Shown here: positions 34,992 to 43,625 of the stretch, one piece after another
Position numbering within the stretch: the stretch's first letter is position 1
How the letters are laid out: each line of letters opens with the position of its first letter
Source of the DNA: Bog-756 sp963704615
Lineage (GTDB): Bacteria; Actinomycetota; Acidimicrobiia; Acidimicrobiales; RAAP-2
DNA length: 64,000 nucleotides
Assembly: GCA_963704615.1 (NCBI GenBank)
Contig: OY969923.1
Location: forward strand, 806,001-870,000
Direction of reading: 5' to 3'
Made by a program: the position numbers and the translations under genes
The notes under the pieces: model-generated
What the model was told of the DNA's origin: nothing
Seen by the model: only the letters and a program-made list of their open reading frames with translations
Database searches by the model: none

Positions 34992-35282
34992 ATGAGCGAA
35001 GCCGGCGCTCGGTCCGCGACTCTTGTCCAGTTACTCGCTGGGCGTTGGACCCTTGCCGTACTCGCTCAACTGTGAGAAGCGGGCCGCCGCTATCAGGAAC
35101 TCTTCGACGTCCTGGACGGAATCCCCCACAAGATGTTGACCGAGACGCTTCGCAGGACCGAGCGCGACGGGCTCATCCGCCGCCAGCTCGACCCTGGTCG
35201 GGTCGAAACCCGTGTGCTCACGCGACCCTCAGCACGGTCACCGAAGCCACCATCGTGTTTATGGCTCTCGGAGTGGCCGTGA
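34992..35282 (+). pseudogene. HxlR family regulator remnant with in-frame stop
   Basis: The translation from ATG 34992 reads LVQLLAGRWTLAVLAQL, then a TGA (35073-35075), then continues in the same frame as EAGRRYQELFDVLDGIPHKM, LTETLRRTERDGLIRRQLDP and GRVETRVL. These are the winged-helix segments of HxlR-type regulators in correct order. Beyond RVETRVL the expected C-terminus is absent. The gene is broken by the nonsense codon and 3' decay. From 35283 to 35518 there is only a hairpin. Confidence 0.75.
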
Positions 35283-35401
35283 CCCTGCACCCGGCCGCGG
35301 GCAACCCGACGCCGGCCCGCAGAACGCCGCCTGTCCACAGAACACAGTGCGGGTCCGGCCAGGATTAGGACGACGAGAACGCACCGGCTTCGCAAGAACA
35401 G

Positions 35402-35421
35402 TGCCGGCGGGACGGCCGGCA
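35402..35421 (+). terminator. GC hairpin downstream of the MFS/HxlR unit
   Basis: The arms TGCCGGC (35402-35408) and GCCGGCA (35415-35421) pair perfectly around a GGGACG loop and are followed by TTGTG. This is a plausible terminator, though the T-run is short. Confidence 0.4.
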
Positions 35422-35518
35422 TTGTGCGTCCACGAAGCTGGAGAATCCGTCTAAGGAAGGGACAACTGGTCGGGAGGCCGGCGCTCTCTAGGGGTCCGCC
35501 ATCGGACAGACTTGGGAG

Positions 35519-36322
35519 GTGAAGAGCCAACTAACCGGGCACACGAGGCTTTACTTCCACCTTGCTGACCCGGTGGCCCAGGTGAAGGCGCCAATGTTAT
35601 TCAACCAGGGCTTCGCGGACCGGGGCATAGATGCCCGGTTGATCCCGCTCCGCGTGGATCAACGTGGCCTTGAGGGCGCGGTCCGAATGCTGGCAGCAGC
35701 GGCAAACTTGGACGGCCTGCTGGTGACCATGCCCCACAAGCAAGCGATCGTGCACCTGGTTGAGCATCTCGGTCCCCAAGCGAGGCGGGTGGGAGCGGCA
35801 AACGCTGTCCGATTCGATGAAGACGGGATCGGCATCGGGGAGATGTTTGATGGTCTCGGTCTAGTCCGGGCCGCCGCAGCGCAGGCAGTCGAGCTTGAAA
35901 GACGATCGCTCCTCTTGATCGGCGCTGGTGGTGCCGCTCGAGCCATCGCGTTCGGCCTCGCTGACGCCCAAGTAGCCCGCCTGACCGTAGCTAACCGCAT
36001 GGCGACTGCCGCGACTGCCCTCGTCAGTGATGTCCGTCGGGAGTTCCAAGCACTCGATGTCAGTGCAGGGCCGCCAGCAGTCGACGGCCACCACGTGGTC
36101 GTAAATGCCACCTCACTGGGCATGGGCCCTGACGACTCACTGCCCATCGACCCCCGGAACCTGAGCCCTGGGCTGGCCGTCATCGACATCGTGACGGCCC
36201 GGAAGACGCCCCTTGTAGTAGCGGCAACCGCACAAGGGTGCAAGACGATCACCGGGTCGCCCATGCTCGAAGCGTTGGTCGAGCCGATCATCGACTTCTG
36301 GGCTCAGACAGTTTCGATCTGA
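35519..36322 (+). CDS. Shikimate dehydrogenase family protein
   Basis: A 267-residue protein. The substrate domain has the catalytic Lys74 in GLLVTMPHKQAIV and Asp111 in EMFDGLGLV. The NADP(H) domain has LLLIGAGGAARAIAFGLA, then LTVANRMATAATALV, VVVNATSLGM and the final ITGSPMLEALVEPIIDFW. The normal NTDG motif reads MFDG, and the N-terminal substrate loop lacks the usual SxSxSPxxHN pattern (TRLYFHLADPVAQVKAPMLF). It therefore probably belongs to an accessory AroE-like group (quinate/shikimate dehydrogenase-like) rather than the biosynthetic enzyme. It starts at GTG 35519. Confidence 0.85.
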   Translation: MKSQLTGHTRLYFHLADPVAQVKAPMLFNQGFADRGIDARLIPLRVDQRGLEGAVRMLAAAANLDGLLVTMPHKQAIVHLVEHLGPQARRVGAANAVRFDEDGIGIGEMFDGLGLVRAAAAQAVELERRSLLLIGAGGAARAIAFGLADAQVARLTVANRMATAATALVSDVRREFQALDVSAGPPAVDGHHVVVNATSLGMGPDDSLPIDPRNLSPGLAVIDIVTARKTPLVVAATAQGCKTITGSPMLEALVEPIIDFWAQTVSI

Positions 36323-36472
36323 TAAGGAAGGCACTGCCGGTGGGGATCGATCCTTCGCCCATGGGAGGTGAACTGGCGGCTTCGTGTTTGGTCTCTCAGG
36401 TACCTAACCCGAAGGTCACGCTGCCATCCGCTGGCTTCGGCCGACTATGACCTGCAATTTGTAGGGCCCAGT

Positions 36473-37194
36473 TCACCATGGAAGTTCCTCGGCGTTCTCG
36501 TCAAGGAACTTACCGTTCGCCGAAGGAGTAGGGGCCACGGCAAGGTTGATGATCGTCGCCGCTCCTTCGGCCGGTGTGAGGGGCGCGTTCCCGCCCGTCA
36601 AGTCGGTCGCGACGTGACCCGGGGAGACCGCGGTGAAGGCGAATCCTTCTTGGCCGAGTTCCCGGGCATAGTGCACCGTGGTCGCGTTGAGGCAGGACTT
36701 GGCCGTACCGTACGAAGGAGACCAGGGTCCGACCCACTCGTCCTTCGACGTAAGCGAACCCCGGAAGCTCGATACGTTCACGACGCGAGGGGAGTGAGTT
36801 CCCGTAGGAGGGGGATAAAGGCCCTTGTGACCTTCACTGCGCCGAACACGTCGGTGTCGAAGACGGCTCGCATATCCTCGATCCGGGTTTGGCTTGGGGG
36901 CACGTCCCACGAGACGTTGATCCCGGCATTGCTCACGAGCCTGTCGAGGTAGCCGAACTCGTCGCGGACAAGGTCACGCGTTCGTTCGATCGAATTCCGG
37001 TCGGTGACGTCGATAAACGTCACCCGCACATCGCCCGGAATGTCCCGAGCGATCGCTCGACCTCGATCGAGGTTCCGGGATCCGAGGAACACGATGTGGC
37101 CATGGGCGGCGCGTCCCTCGGTGACGGCCCTGCCGATACCGCGGGTCGCTCCAGTGACGAGGATGACTCGGGGCTGGCCTGTCGTGGTCACCAT
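36473..37194 (-). pseudogene. Short-chain dehydrogenase/reductase, frameshifted
   Basis: The first part, from ATG 37194, reads VILVTGATRGIGRAVTEG with the cofactor motif, then SNAGINVSWDVPP, and ends at a stop near 36778. The rest continues in another frame: SPRVVNVSSFRGSL, the catalytic pair YGTAKSCLNATTV (Tyr-x-x-x-Lys) and SPGHVATDLTGGNA. Joining at RAFIPLLRELT/SPRVVNV near 36785-36792 needs one missing base restored. The whole SDR would be about 240 residues and is closely related to its upstream neighbour at 37188. The start overlaps that gene's stop by 7 bases. Confidence 0.82.
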
Positions 37195-37931
37195 GCCAGC
37201 CTCGTCTCGTCCTCAAATACCGCGCCGGTCGGGCCGGTGGCATTGAGGGTGGCGAGGCGGATCGCCACGGCGGCACCTTCCTCGGGGGTTCGGGTTCCGC
37301 GGTATCCGTTGAAGTCGGTGGCGACGTGGCCAGGGGCGGCGCCATTCACCTTGATTGGCGTATCTGTGAGCTCGCGGGCATAGTGCACGGTGAGAGCGTT
37401 CAAGGCGGTCTTTGAGCTTGAGTATGCCATGGACGCCTGGCCTACCCATGCTCCCTCTTCGCCGATCGAGCCTCGCTTGCTCGTCACGTTCACGATGCGG
37501 CCGGCGGGCGAGCGGAAGAGGAGTGGAAGGAATGCATTGATCATTCGCACCACCGCGAAGACGTTGACCTCGTAGACGTTGCGGAGGTCGTCCGCCGTCT
37601 CCTCGGTCGGCTTGGTCAAGTGGTCAAGGTGGCGGAAATTCCCGATGTTGACGCCCGCATTATTGATCAGCGCGTCGAGCCGACCGAAGTCGGATTCGAT
37701 GCGCTGGACAGCCGCATCGACCTCACCTTGGCTGGTGACGTCGAGCTGGATGAAGCGGACGTCGCCGAACGAGCGCAACTCTGCTGCCGCTTCCTGGCCC
37801 CGTGCTGCGTCACGAGCGCCCAGATAGACGACGAACTCTTTCTCGGCGAGCCCGGCGACGATCGCCCGACCGATGCCTTTGTTGCCTCCGGTCACGAGTC
37901 CTACCGGGCGAGCCTCCTGGGGTTCTGACAT
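37188..37931 (-). CDS. Short-chain dehydrogenase/reductase (SDR)
   Basis: A 247-residue classical SDR. ATG 37931 is preferred because GAGGAG lies just upstream. It shows GLVTGGNKGIGRAIVAGL (TGxxxGIG), NNAGVNIG, the catalytic Ser in IVNVTSKRGSIG and Tyr-x-x-x-Lys in MAYSSSKTALNAL, then AAPGHVATDFNGYRG. It resembles carbonyl reductase-like plant and bacterial SDRs that reduce aldehydes or ketones. The paralogous SDR downstream overlaps it. It is divergent from the MarR gene; a 44-bp perfect inverted-repeat region between them is the likely operator. Confidence 0.9.
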   Translation of the reverse strand: MSEPQEARPVGLVTGGNKGIGRAIVAGLAEKEFVVYLGARDAARGQEAAAELRSFGDVRFIQLDVTSQGEVDAAVQRIESDFGRLDALINNAGVNIGNFRHLDHLTKPTEETADDLRNVYEVNVFAVVRMINAFLPLLFRSPAGRIVNVTSKRGSIGEEGAWVGQASMAYSSSKTALNALTVHYARELTDTPIKVNGAAPGHVATDFNGYRGTRTPEEGAAVAIRLATLNATGPTGAVFEDETRLAW

Positions 37932-37950
37932 GGCGGACTCCTCCTCATCT

Positions 37951-37994
37951 GTTGTCATGTCAACACTCTATCTCAGTGACGTTGACATGACAAC
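37951..37994. promoter_or_regulatory. MarR operator: 14-bp perfect inverted repeat
   Basis: The left arm GTTGTCATGTCAAC (37951-37964) and the right arm GTTGACATGACAAC (37981-37994) are exact reverse complements, 16 bases apart. Each arm is itself close to a palindrome (TTGTCATGTCAA), so each may bind a MarR dimer. They sit between the divergent SDR and MarR genes and would allow control of both. Confidence 0.8.
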
Positions 37995-38026
37995 ACGACC
38001 GGAGAAAATCTTGCTAAGGTGTCCAG

Positions 38027-38470
38027 GTGACATTGCTGAGCAAGAACGAGGCCTCCCTCTGGAGGAGTTGGAAGCGAGCCTCGGAGCTCGTTCGTGCTCG
38101 CATCGTTGAAGAGATCAGCGCCGAGACCGGGCTCTCGGACCCAGACTTCGGGGTTCTGACTCGGGTTGTCGAGGACGGGGGTGGAGCGATGCGCCAGAAC
38201 CAGCTCGCCGAATCGATGGGCTACCACCGAAGTCGGCTGTCGCATCACCTCACCCGCATGGAGGAGCGGGGTCTGGTCACTCGGTGTCAGTCGGGAGACG
38301 GCGTCGAGGTCGTCGTAACCGACGAGGGGCGCGAGCTCGTCGCGCTGGCCCGACCTATCCACGCTGCAGCGGTCCGCAGATACCTGATCGAACCCTTAGC
38401 GACGGACGAACAACGTGCGCTGGGTGTCGTGCTCGACAAGATCATCGCTTCAAAGGAAGCCAACCAATAG
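38027..38470 (+). CDS. MarR family transcriptional regulator
   Basis: A 147-residue winged-helix regulator starting at GTG 38027. The HTH and wing read MRQNQLAESMGYHRSRLSHH, then LTRMEERGLVTRCQSGDGVE, then VVVTDEGRELV; the flanking helices form the dimer interface (LWRSWKRASELVRARI). MarR proteins respond to phenolic or oxidising ligands. It probably represses the divergent SDR pair through the inverted repeat at 37951-37994. Confidence 0.9.
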   Translation: MTLLSKNEASLWRSWKRASELVRARIVEEISAETGLSDPDFGVLTRVVEDGGGAMRQNQLAESMGYHRSRLSHHLTRMEERGLVTRCQSGDGVEVVVTDEGRELVALARPIHAAAVRRYLIEPLATDEQRALGVVLDKIIASKEANQ

Positions 38471-38570
38471 GTAGCCGGATCACAATCTCGATCGGCAACT
38501 TTGCCTGCAGGGTCGCTCCGCCTTGGCAAGCCTCGATCACGGACAGCTTCGGGCATCCAACCATTGAGAG

Positions 38571-38820
38571 CCCCATTGAAACGCTGGTCGGCGCGTCTCG
38601 TGCATAGGGCACAGGCGCCTGACCAGCGGTTTCGCGTTGGGGCCGGAGTCGAAGATCGGGGTTTCTCGGGGCTTTTTCTCGGGACCTACTCAGCCTTGCC
38701 CTATGCAGCACTGTGCAGGGGTGGCGTCGCGCACGCGGCCAGACGCTGCGGTTTCGCGGTCGAGTCCTAAGTCGATGAAACGCTGCATATGGCATGCTCA
38801 GTGCTGCCCTATGCATGTGC
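38571..38820 (+). repeat. tRNA-linked dispersed repeat, copy B
   Basis: This copy matches copy A from CCATTGAAACGCTGGTCGGC onward at high identity, including GGGGTTTCTCGGGGCTTTTT and CTATGCAGCAC. It lacks the tRNA 3' end itself, starting at the bases just after it. The right part around CGATGAAACGCTGCATATGG diverges. The following 38821-39190 has no gene or clear site. Confidence 0.85.
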
Positions 38821-39190
38821 ACTAGTCAACGCACGTCAGCTATAAGGGTCATGGATGGAGTCTCAGATCGAACGGGTTTCGGGACCCGTCGAGTGGAACA
38901 GGCCAAGCCGCGCGTGCCGGTGGAACTCACGAGGAAATCGAGCCCAAGTCACGTTATCAGCCAGAGGCTGCCATAACGACTCGTAACCTGCACAGATAGC
39001 AGTTCGACCGCCCTCGGATCCTCAGGTTCGTGGCGTTTGGTTGCGGTATGAACCCGCGACAGAGGTGTGTCCTCCTCTGCATCCCTCATTTTCTTCTGTG
39101 GTGTTCCGAGTCTTGCTGCCCTGCATCGCGCAACTGCTGGTCGCTACCCCGATTTGTGTCTTGGAACCGTGAGGGCGATGAGATCTTGCC

Positions 39191-39520
39191 TTGCGCCCCG
39201 TCCAATGGGCGATGAGAGGTAGTTGGCGCTGGTGCCACGTAACGATCCTGGGCGAGGACGGGGAGGCGCTGGTCAACGTCGTGCTGTCCGGCCCAGGTAC
39301 GCCTGGCGTGCTGGTAGTCGATGTGGTGGGGCGGCTTACGCTCGTGGCGCAGAGAGCCGGCTGCGCGGTGCACGTGAGCGAGCTCTGCCCCGAGCTACGC
39401 GATTTGCTGGACCTGGCCGGGCTAGGCGTCGAGGTGGAGGGGCAGGCCGAAGTAAGGGAAGAGCCGCTCGGTGTCGAGCAGGTGAAGAAAGAAGCTCATC
39501 CCGGCGATCTTCCCGGCTGA
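39191..39520 (+). CDS. STAS-domain-like (anti-sigma antagonist-like) protein, possibly decayed
   Basis: A reading frame of up to 109 residues. Its second half, VGRLTLVAQRAGCAVHVSEL, then CPELRDLLDLAGLGVEVEGQ and EVREEPLGVEQV, resembles the C-terminal half of actinobacterial STAS proteins. The N-terminal strand-loop containing the phosphorylatable Ser seems shortened (ALVNVVLSGPGTPGVLVVDV), so the domain may be defective. The start is unresolved. The 3' end overlaps the end of the convergent sigma-factor gene by about 100 bases. Confidence 0.5.
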   Translation: MRPVQWAMRGSWRWCHVTILGEDGEALVNVVLSGPGTPGVLVVDVVGRLTLVAQRAGCAVHVSELCPELRDLLDLAGLGVEVEGQAEVREEPLGVEQVKKEAHPGDLPG

Positions 39521-40447
39521 GATCTCGAGCACCTGGATGGCCCACGGCTGATAGCCGCCCTGTGGGTCCGGCTTGTACTGGGCGAAGGACGGGCAGCCGT
39601 TGGCCCGGATGGGCACGAGCCGCGAGCCGCGGCAGGCGAGCGGGCCCGGCTCCACCATGAAGGCCCCGATGTTGGCCGCTCCCTGAACCCAAGTCTCAAG
39701 TGGCGGCATCGACTGGATTGCGTCCTCGTGCAGAAGGCCGACCAGGGCGTCGATGTCGTAGCGCTCGAAGGCGTCGACGTAGCGCCGAAGCAGCTCAGCG
39801 TCGCCGCCGTCGAGCTCGGCTGGCGTCGAGGCGACTGGAAGCGAAGCAAGGGTGGCCCTGGCCCGTTGCAGGGCACTGTTGACCGCTGCCACCGAAGTGT
39901 CGAGCAGCTCTGCTGCCTCGGTGGCCTGCCAGCGAAGGACCTCGCAGAGGATGAGGGTGGCGCGCTGCCGCGCTGGGAGGTGTTGGAGTGCGGCGACAAA
40001 GGCGAGCCGGACCGACTCACGTTGCAGGACCGCCTCAGCGGGATCGCCTCCTAGCTGCTCGATCTGGATGTCGGAGACGGGAGTGATCCAACTGGCCTCG
40101 GGCAGTGCCGCACCCGTCGGGGCGTCTTGTGGCGACGAGGCCGGGCTCATCTCCATAGGCCGCGCTCGACGTTGGACCTGGCGGCTCATATCGATGCAGA
40201 CGTTGGTGGCGATGCGATACATCCACGATCGCAGGCTGGCGCGGCCCTCGAAGCCCTCGACGTGGCGCCAGGCACGCACCATCGTCTCCTGGACGGCGTC
40301 TTCGGCCTCGAAGCCCGACCCGAGCACGCGGTAGCAGTACCCCGTCAGCTCTCGGCGGAATGGTTCCAGGTCCAAGGGCGCAGTCAGCAGCGTCACGGCC
40401 CCAGATTCTACAGACCGACTGCGTTCGGAAACCTGTTGTGCCATCAA
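39422..40447 (-). CDS. ECF sigma factor with C-terminal SnoaL-like domain (SigG/SigJ-like)
   Basis: A 341-residue sigma factor. Region 2 is ELTGYCYRVLGSGFEAEDAV, then QETMVRAWRHVEGFEGRASL and RSWMYRIATNVCIDM. Region 4 is LPARQRATLILCEVLRWQA, then TEAAELLDTSVAAVNSALQR. The last about 130 residues form an NTF2/SnoaL-like domain (LLRRYVDAFERYDIDALVGL, SMPPLETWVQGAANIGAFM), which regulates such factors in place of an anti-sigma protein. It most resembles the TIGR02960 group. The 330 bases upstream (40448-40776) show no gene but could hold its promoter. Confidence 0.9.
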   Translation of the reverse strand: MMAQQVSERSRSVESGAVTLLTAPLDLEPFRRELTGYCYRVLGSGFEAEDAVQETMVRAWRHVEGFEGRASLRSWMYRIATNVCIDMSRQVQRRARPMEMSPASSPQDAPTGAALPEASWITPVSDIQIEQLGGDPAEAVLQRESVRLAFVAALQHLPARQRATLILCEVLRWQATEAAELLDTSVAAVNSALQRARATLASLPVASTPAELDGGDAELLRRYVDAFERYDIDALVGLLHEDAIQSMPPLETWVQGAANIGAFMVEPGPLACRGSRLVPIRANGCPSFAQYKPDPQGGYQPWAIQVLEISAGKIAGMSFFLHLLDTERLFPYFGLPLHLDA

Positions 40448-40776
40448 CCATTCGACGTTGCCGGCAACCGGAATTCATCGCATCCCTCCGGAGAGTTCTG
40501 TCGGAGGAAGTCGTCAACCTTATGGAGCCGCGCATGAGTGGTCTCGGCTTGGTCGCGCCATACCGAACTCGGCTGCGGTATAGGCGGTCGTCCGACTCAA
40601 TCGAACTCACAGTGGCAGTCATCCGATCCCACTCCTTCTGCAAGCCCCCTTTCTTCTCTCTCGGCAAGTCTTCCTTATTCCGGGAAGACCACAAGAGGGG
40701 ACCGATGATTTACAAGGGAGGAGGACGTCATAGCCCTCGAAGACACTGAGATCAGCGCAACCCATAAGGAGAGACC

Positions 40777-41349
40777 ATGACGAGCATTGCCAACGCACCT
40801 GCCGGGTTGTCCGAGTTGCCGGGGTGGACATCGGGCCTCTGGACCATCGATCCCGCACACAGCGTCGTGGGATTCGCTGCTCAACATCTGATGGGGAAGG
40901 TTCGCGGGACATTCAGTGCGGTGAACGGACAGATCGTCACTGACCTCGAACCGTCATTGTGTTCAGCAATAGCAAGCATCGAAGTCGCCTCGCTCAATAC
41001 CGGCAACGAAATGCGAGACGACCATCTCCGCTCGGCCGACTTCTTCGACGTCGAGCGGTTCCCGATGATGTCCTTCACGACGACGTCTGTGCGCAGAGCC
41101 AATGACGAGTGGCTGCTGGTCGGCGACCTGACGATCAAGGATGTAACCCGGCCGGTCGAGCTCGAGCTCGACTTCCTTGGCGTTGACCCGACCGGCCTGC
41201 AGGGCGAGACTCGGATTGGTCTCTCGGCCCGCGGTGACCTGCTCCGCCGCGAGTTCGGCGTCACCTTCGGCCTCGCTGGCGACTCGAAGCTCGTGGTGGG
41301 CGACAAGGTCGACCTCACCCTTGACATCCAAGCCTTCCTCGACAACTGA
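40777..41349 (+). CDS. YceI family protein
   Basis: A 190-residue lipocalin-like beta-barrel protein starting at ATG 40777 after an AAGGAG ribosome binding site. The opening WTIDPAHSVVGFAAQHLMG, then VRGTFSAVNGQIV and RDDHLRSADFFDVERFPMMS, are the standard YceI motifs. YceI proteins bind isoprenoids and are induced by stress. There is no signal peptide, so it is cytoplasmic. It is followed 29 bases later by a RibD/DHFR-like gene, likely the same operon, and may belong to the regulon of the divergent sigma factor. Confidence 0.92.
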   Translation: MTSIANAPAGLSELPGWTSGLWTIDPAHSVVGFAAQHLMGKVRGTFSAVNGQIVTDLEPSLCSAIASIEVASLNTGNEMRDDHLRSADFFDVERFPMMSFTTTSVRRANDEWLLVGDLTIKDVTRPVELELDFLGVDPTGLQGETRIGLSARGDLLRREFGVTFGLAGDSKLVVGDKVDLTLDIQAFLDN

Positions 41350-41378
41350 GTTCCTCGACAACCGATTAGGAGACTGGC

Positions 41379-41936
41379 ATGAGACACGTCACACTGATGA
41401 TGAGCATGTCGCTGGACGGGTACGTGGCCAGCGACCGTGCACACCCAGGGGCGAGCGTGCCCGAGGATCCCGAGCTGGTTGCCTGGAAGCTCGACCGAGT
41501 CGAGGCCGCTGGAGCGCACTTGATGGGCCGCGTCACCTACCAGGAAATGGCGGGGTACTGGCCACACTCAACGGATGCCTACGCGGCACACATGAATGAC
41601 ATCCTCAAAGTGGTTTTCTCCAAGACGCTCACTGAAGCGACCTGGCCCACCTCCCGGATTGCCCGTGGCGACCTCGCAGCAGAGATCGCCGCGATCAAGG
41701 AGCAAGCCGGTCCGGATGTGATCGCCTGGGGCGGCGCCACCTTCGCCGCCGCGCTGGCCGGCCATAGCTTGATCGACGAGTACTGCCTGGCCGTCCAGCC
41801 TTTGGCTCTGGGCCGGGGCCAGGCCCTCTTCGCTGAGATCCCAAGCGACCTGCGTCTGGAGCTCACCGAGGCTCGAAGCTTCGAATGTGGTGTCGTCGTC
41901 CACATCTACCGACCGCTGAATGACGGTGGCGTTTGA
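41379..41936 (+). CDS. RibD C-terminal/dihydrofolate-reductase-like protein
   Basis: A 185-residue DHFR-fold reductase of the RibD_C family. It opens HVTLMMSMSLDGYVAS, followed by AHLMGRVTYQEMAGYW (the nucleotide-binding GRxTYE motif), AWGGATFAAALAGHSLIDEY and LAVQPLALGRGQALFAEI. This family (YwjB/YyaP-like) is not the folate enzyme; its substrate is unknown. AGGAG lies 7 bases before ATG 41379. A second member is at 49826. Confidence 0.9.
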   Translation: MRHVTLMMSMSLDGYVASDRAHPGASVPEDPELVAWKLDRVEAAGAHLMGRVTYQEMAGYWPHSTDAYAAHMNDILKVVFSKTLTEATWPTSRIARGDLAAEIAAIKEQAGPDVIAWGGATFAAALAGHSLIDEYCLAVQPLALGRGQALFAEIPSDLRLELTEARSFECGVVVHIYRPLNDGGV

Positions 41937-42127
41937 CGTGCCAGTCGTGCACGAGCTGCTGTCAACCGGTGGATGACTGATGGGCTACAGGAATCTGAGC
42001 AATCTCGCTGGATGACCAGAACGGGGATGTAATGGACATCATTAACTTGGGTGCGACAGATGGGCTGCCTCCAGTGGACTGGGCGAGCGTCGTCGAGAAG
42101 CTCGATGCCGACCCGCCGCCGGCTAGA

Positions 42128-43169
42128 GGTGTTGTCCACCCACGTTGGTAGCGCGAGTGGTGGTCCGCGAATGAACTGAGTCTCCGAGGGATCGTGTGGT
42201 TGCTCAACACCCCACGAACCCAAGGAGACCCAGGTGCACGCTAACTCGCCGCTGACAGTCCGCGGTCGGATAATGCTCGTCGAACGCGTCGGTTCAGGCC
42301 GTCCGATCGCCCACGTTGCTGCTGAAATGGGCATCTCCCGCAAGACGGTGACCAAGTGGTGGCGGCGGTTCCAGGACGAGGGCCTAGGTGGCCTCGAGGA
42401 TCGTTCCAGCCGCCCACAGCGGTGCCCGCACCGCACGCCGGCCCTAGTCGAGCAGAAGATCCTTCGGCTCCGCACACGCCGCAAGCTCGGCCCGGCCCGG
42501 ATCTCGAGCATCCTGGACGTGCCGGCCTCTACCGTCCATCAGGTCCTCGTCCGGGCCGGCATGAACCGGATCGCCTGGATGGACCGCCCGACCGGTCAGG
42601 TCATCCGGCGAATCCGCACCGACCGGCCGGCGAGCTCGTTCACGTGGACGTGAAGAAACTGGGTCGGATCCCACCTGGCGGTGGCTGGCGCATGCGTGGT
42701 CGGGAGAATGTCCCTGACAGCTACACGACGAGGGTCGGCTACGACTACGTCCACTCGGCGATCGATGCCCACACTCGCCTCGCCTTCTCCGAGATCCACG
42801 CCGACGAGCGGGGACCCACGTGTGCTGGCTTCTGGGAACGGGCCGAGGCATTCTTCGCCCAACACGACGTCCGAATCGAGGCGGTGCTGTCAGACAACGC
42901 CAAGAACTACCTGGGCAAGAACTTCACCGCCGCATTGGGGCTCATCGAGCACCGTCGGATCCGGCCCCGGCGACCCCAGACCAACGGGAAGGTGGAGCGC
43001 TTCAACCGGACCCTGCTCGACGAGTGGGCCTACGTCCGGCTCTATCGGTCAAATGCCGAGCGAACCCGGGCTCTTGACCGATTCCTCCACACCTACAACC
43101 ATCATCGAGGTCACACGTCGCTCGGAGGCAGGTCGCCGATCAGCGCCACCAACCAACCTGGACAACACA
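42128..43169 (+). mobile_element. IS481-family insertion sequence, 1042 bp, with 6-bp target duplication
   Basis: The ends are imperfect inverted repeats. Left begins GGTGTTGTCCACCC (42128); right, read inward, begins TGTGTTGTCCAGGTTG (ending at 43169). They match at 20 of 27 positions. GCTAGA flanks both ends (42122-42127 and 43170-43175). This is a 6-bp target duplication that fits the known NCTAGN preference of IS481. The element interrupts a PPOX gene. Its transposase is frameshifted. Confidence 0.88.
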
Positions 43170-43174
43170 GCTAG
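42234..43174 (+). pseudogene. IS481-family transposase, one-base frameshift
   Basis: GTG 42234 follows AAGGAG. The N-terminal helix-turn-helix pair reads IAHVAAEMGISRKTVTKWWR and FQDEGLGGLEDRSSRP. Near 42630 one G is missing (RPASSF should be RPGELVHVDVKKLG). The catalytic domain then continues with Asp in HVDVKKLG, Asp in AVLSDNAKNYLG and Glu in NGKVERFNRTLLDEW, a full DDE triad, and ends NHHRGHTSLGGRSPIS. The stop TAG (43172-43174) lies in the target duplication outside the element. Confidence 0.88.
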
Positions 43175-43600
43175 ACGCACACAACGCTCGCACGACGTGG
43201 CTCTCGACGGTGAATGAGGACGGGAGCCCGCACGTAACTGCGGTCGGTGCGCTCTGGCTGGACGGAAGCTTCTGGTGCCAGACGGGATCGGGGTACCCGG
43301 AAGAGCCAACCCGTGTTGCGCGATCGCGTTATCGATCCGGGCGATGCAGACGTCGTCGCCGAGGGTGAGGCAGCGCGGGAGACCGACCCGGCCACACTGA
43401 CGCGCCTTGCCAAGGCCTGGGCGGACCAGGGATGGCCCGCAGAACTGGATGAGGGCGGGGCCGGTATCACCGCCCCGTTCAACGCACTGTCGCAGGGACC
43501 ACCGCCGTGGAACGTCTATCGCATCAAGCCGCATTCGGCGACCGTAACATTGGGCATCGAGCCGGGCGGGCTGACCCGCTTTAGGTTCTAACCTTAGCCC

Positions 43601-43625
43601 GGCGAGGCGCTTGCAGCGCCTCGCC
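43601..43625 (+). terminator. Perfect 10-bp hairpin after the PPOX remnant
   Basis: GGCGAGGCGC (43601-43610) pairs perfectly with GCGCCTCGCC (43616-43625) around TTGCA, 9 bases after the PPOX stop. There is no T-run, so it is a factor-assisted terminator at best. From 43626 to 43935 there is no complete gene. A start-less open stretch reads LGYYDRPLLLEGSAVAARLI and may be a gene fragment. Confidence 0.5.

Larger units (their letters stand above)
42032..43591 (+). pseudogene. PPOX-type (pyridoxamine oxidase-like) gene split by an IS element
   Basis: The 5' piece (42032-42127) reads MDIINLGATDGLPPVDWASV, then VEKLDADPPPA. The 3' piece (from about 43187) reads RTTWLSTVNEDGSPHVTAVG, ALWLDGSFWCQTGSGYPEEP and, after a frameshift near 43310, DADVVAEGEAARETDPATLT and PPPWNVYRIKPHSATVTLGI. 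In the right order these make a pyridoxamine-5'-phosphate-oxidase-fold protein of about 180 residues, probably F420- or FMN-binding. An IS481-family element (42128-43169) lies between them. The additional frameshift shows the gene is decayed beyond the insertion. Confidence 0.8.

Noticed and set aside
36397..36425. TAACCCGAAGGTCACG resembling the tRNA-fMet anticodon stem
   Set aside because: Only a dozen bases match and no repeat sequence surrounds it.
38821..39190. Short frames on both strands after repeat copy B
   Set aside because: None has a start signal or homology that can be recognised; treated as non-coding.
41379..41936. Considered a trimethoprim-resistance dihydrofolate reductase
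   Set aside because: The sequence follows the RibD_C/YwjB-like family rather than folate DHFR; no folate-site motif is seen.
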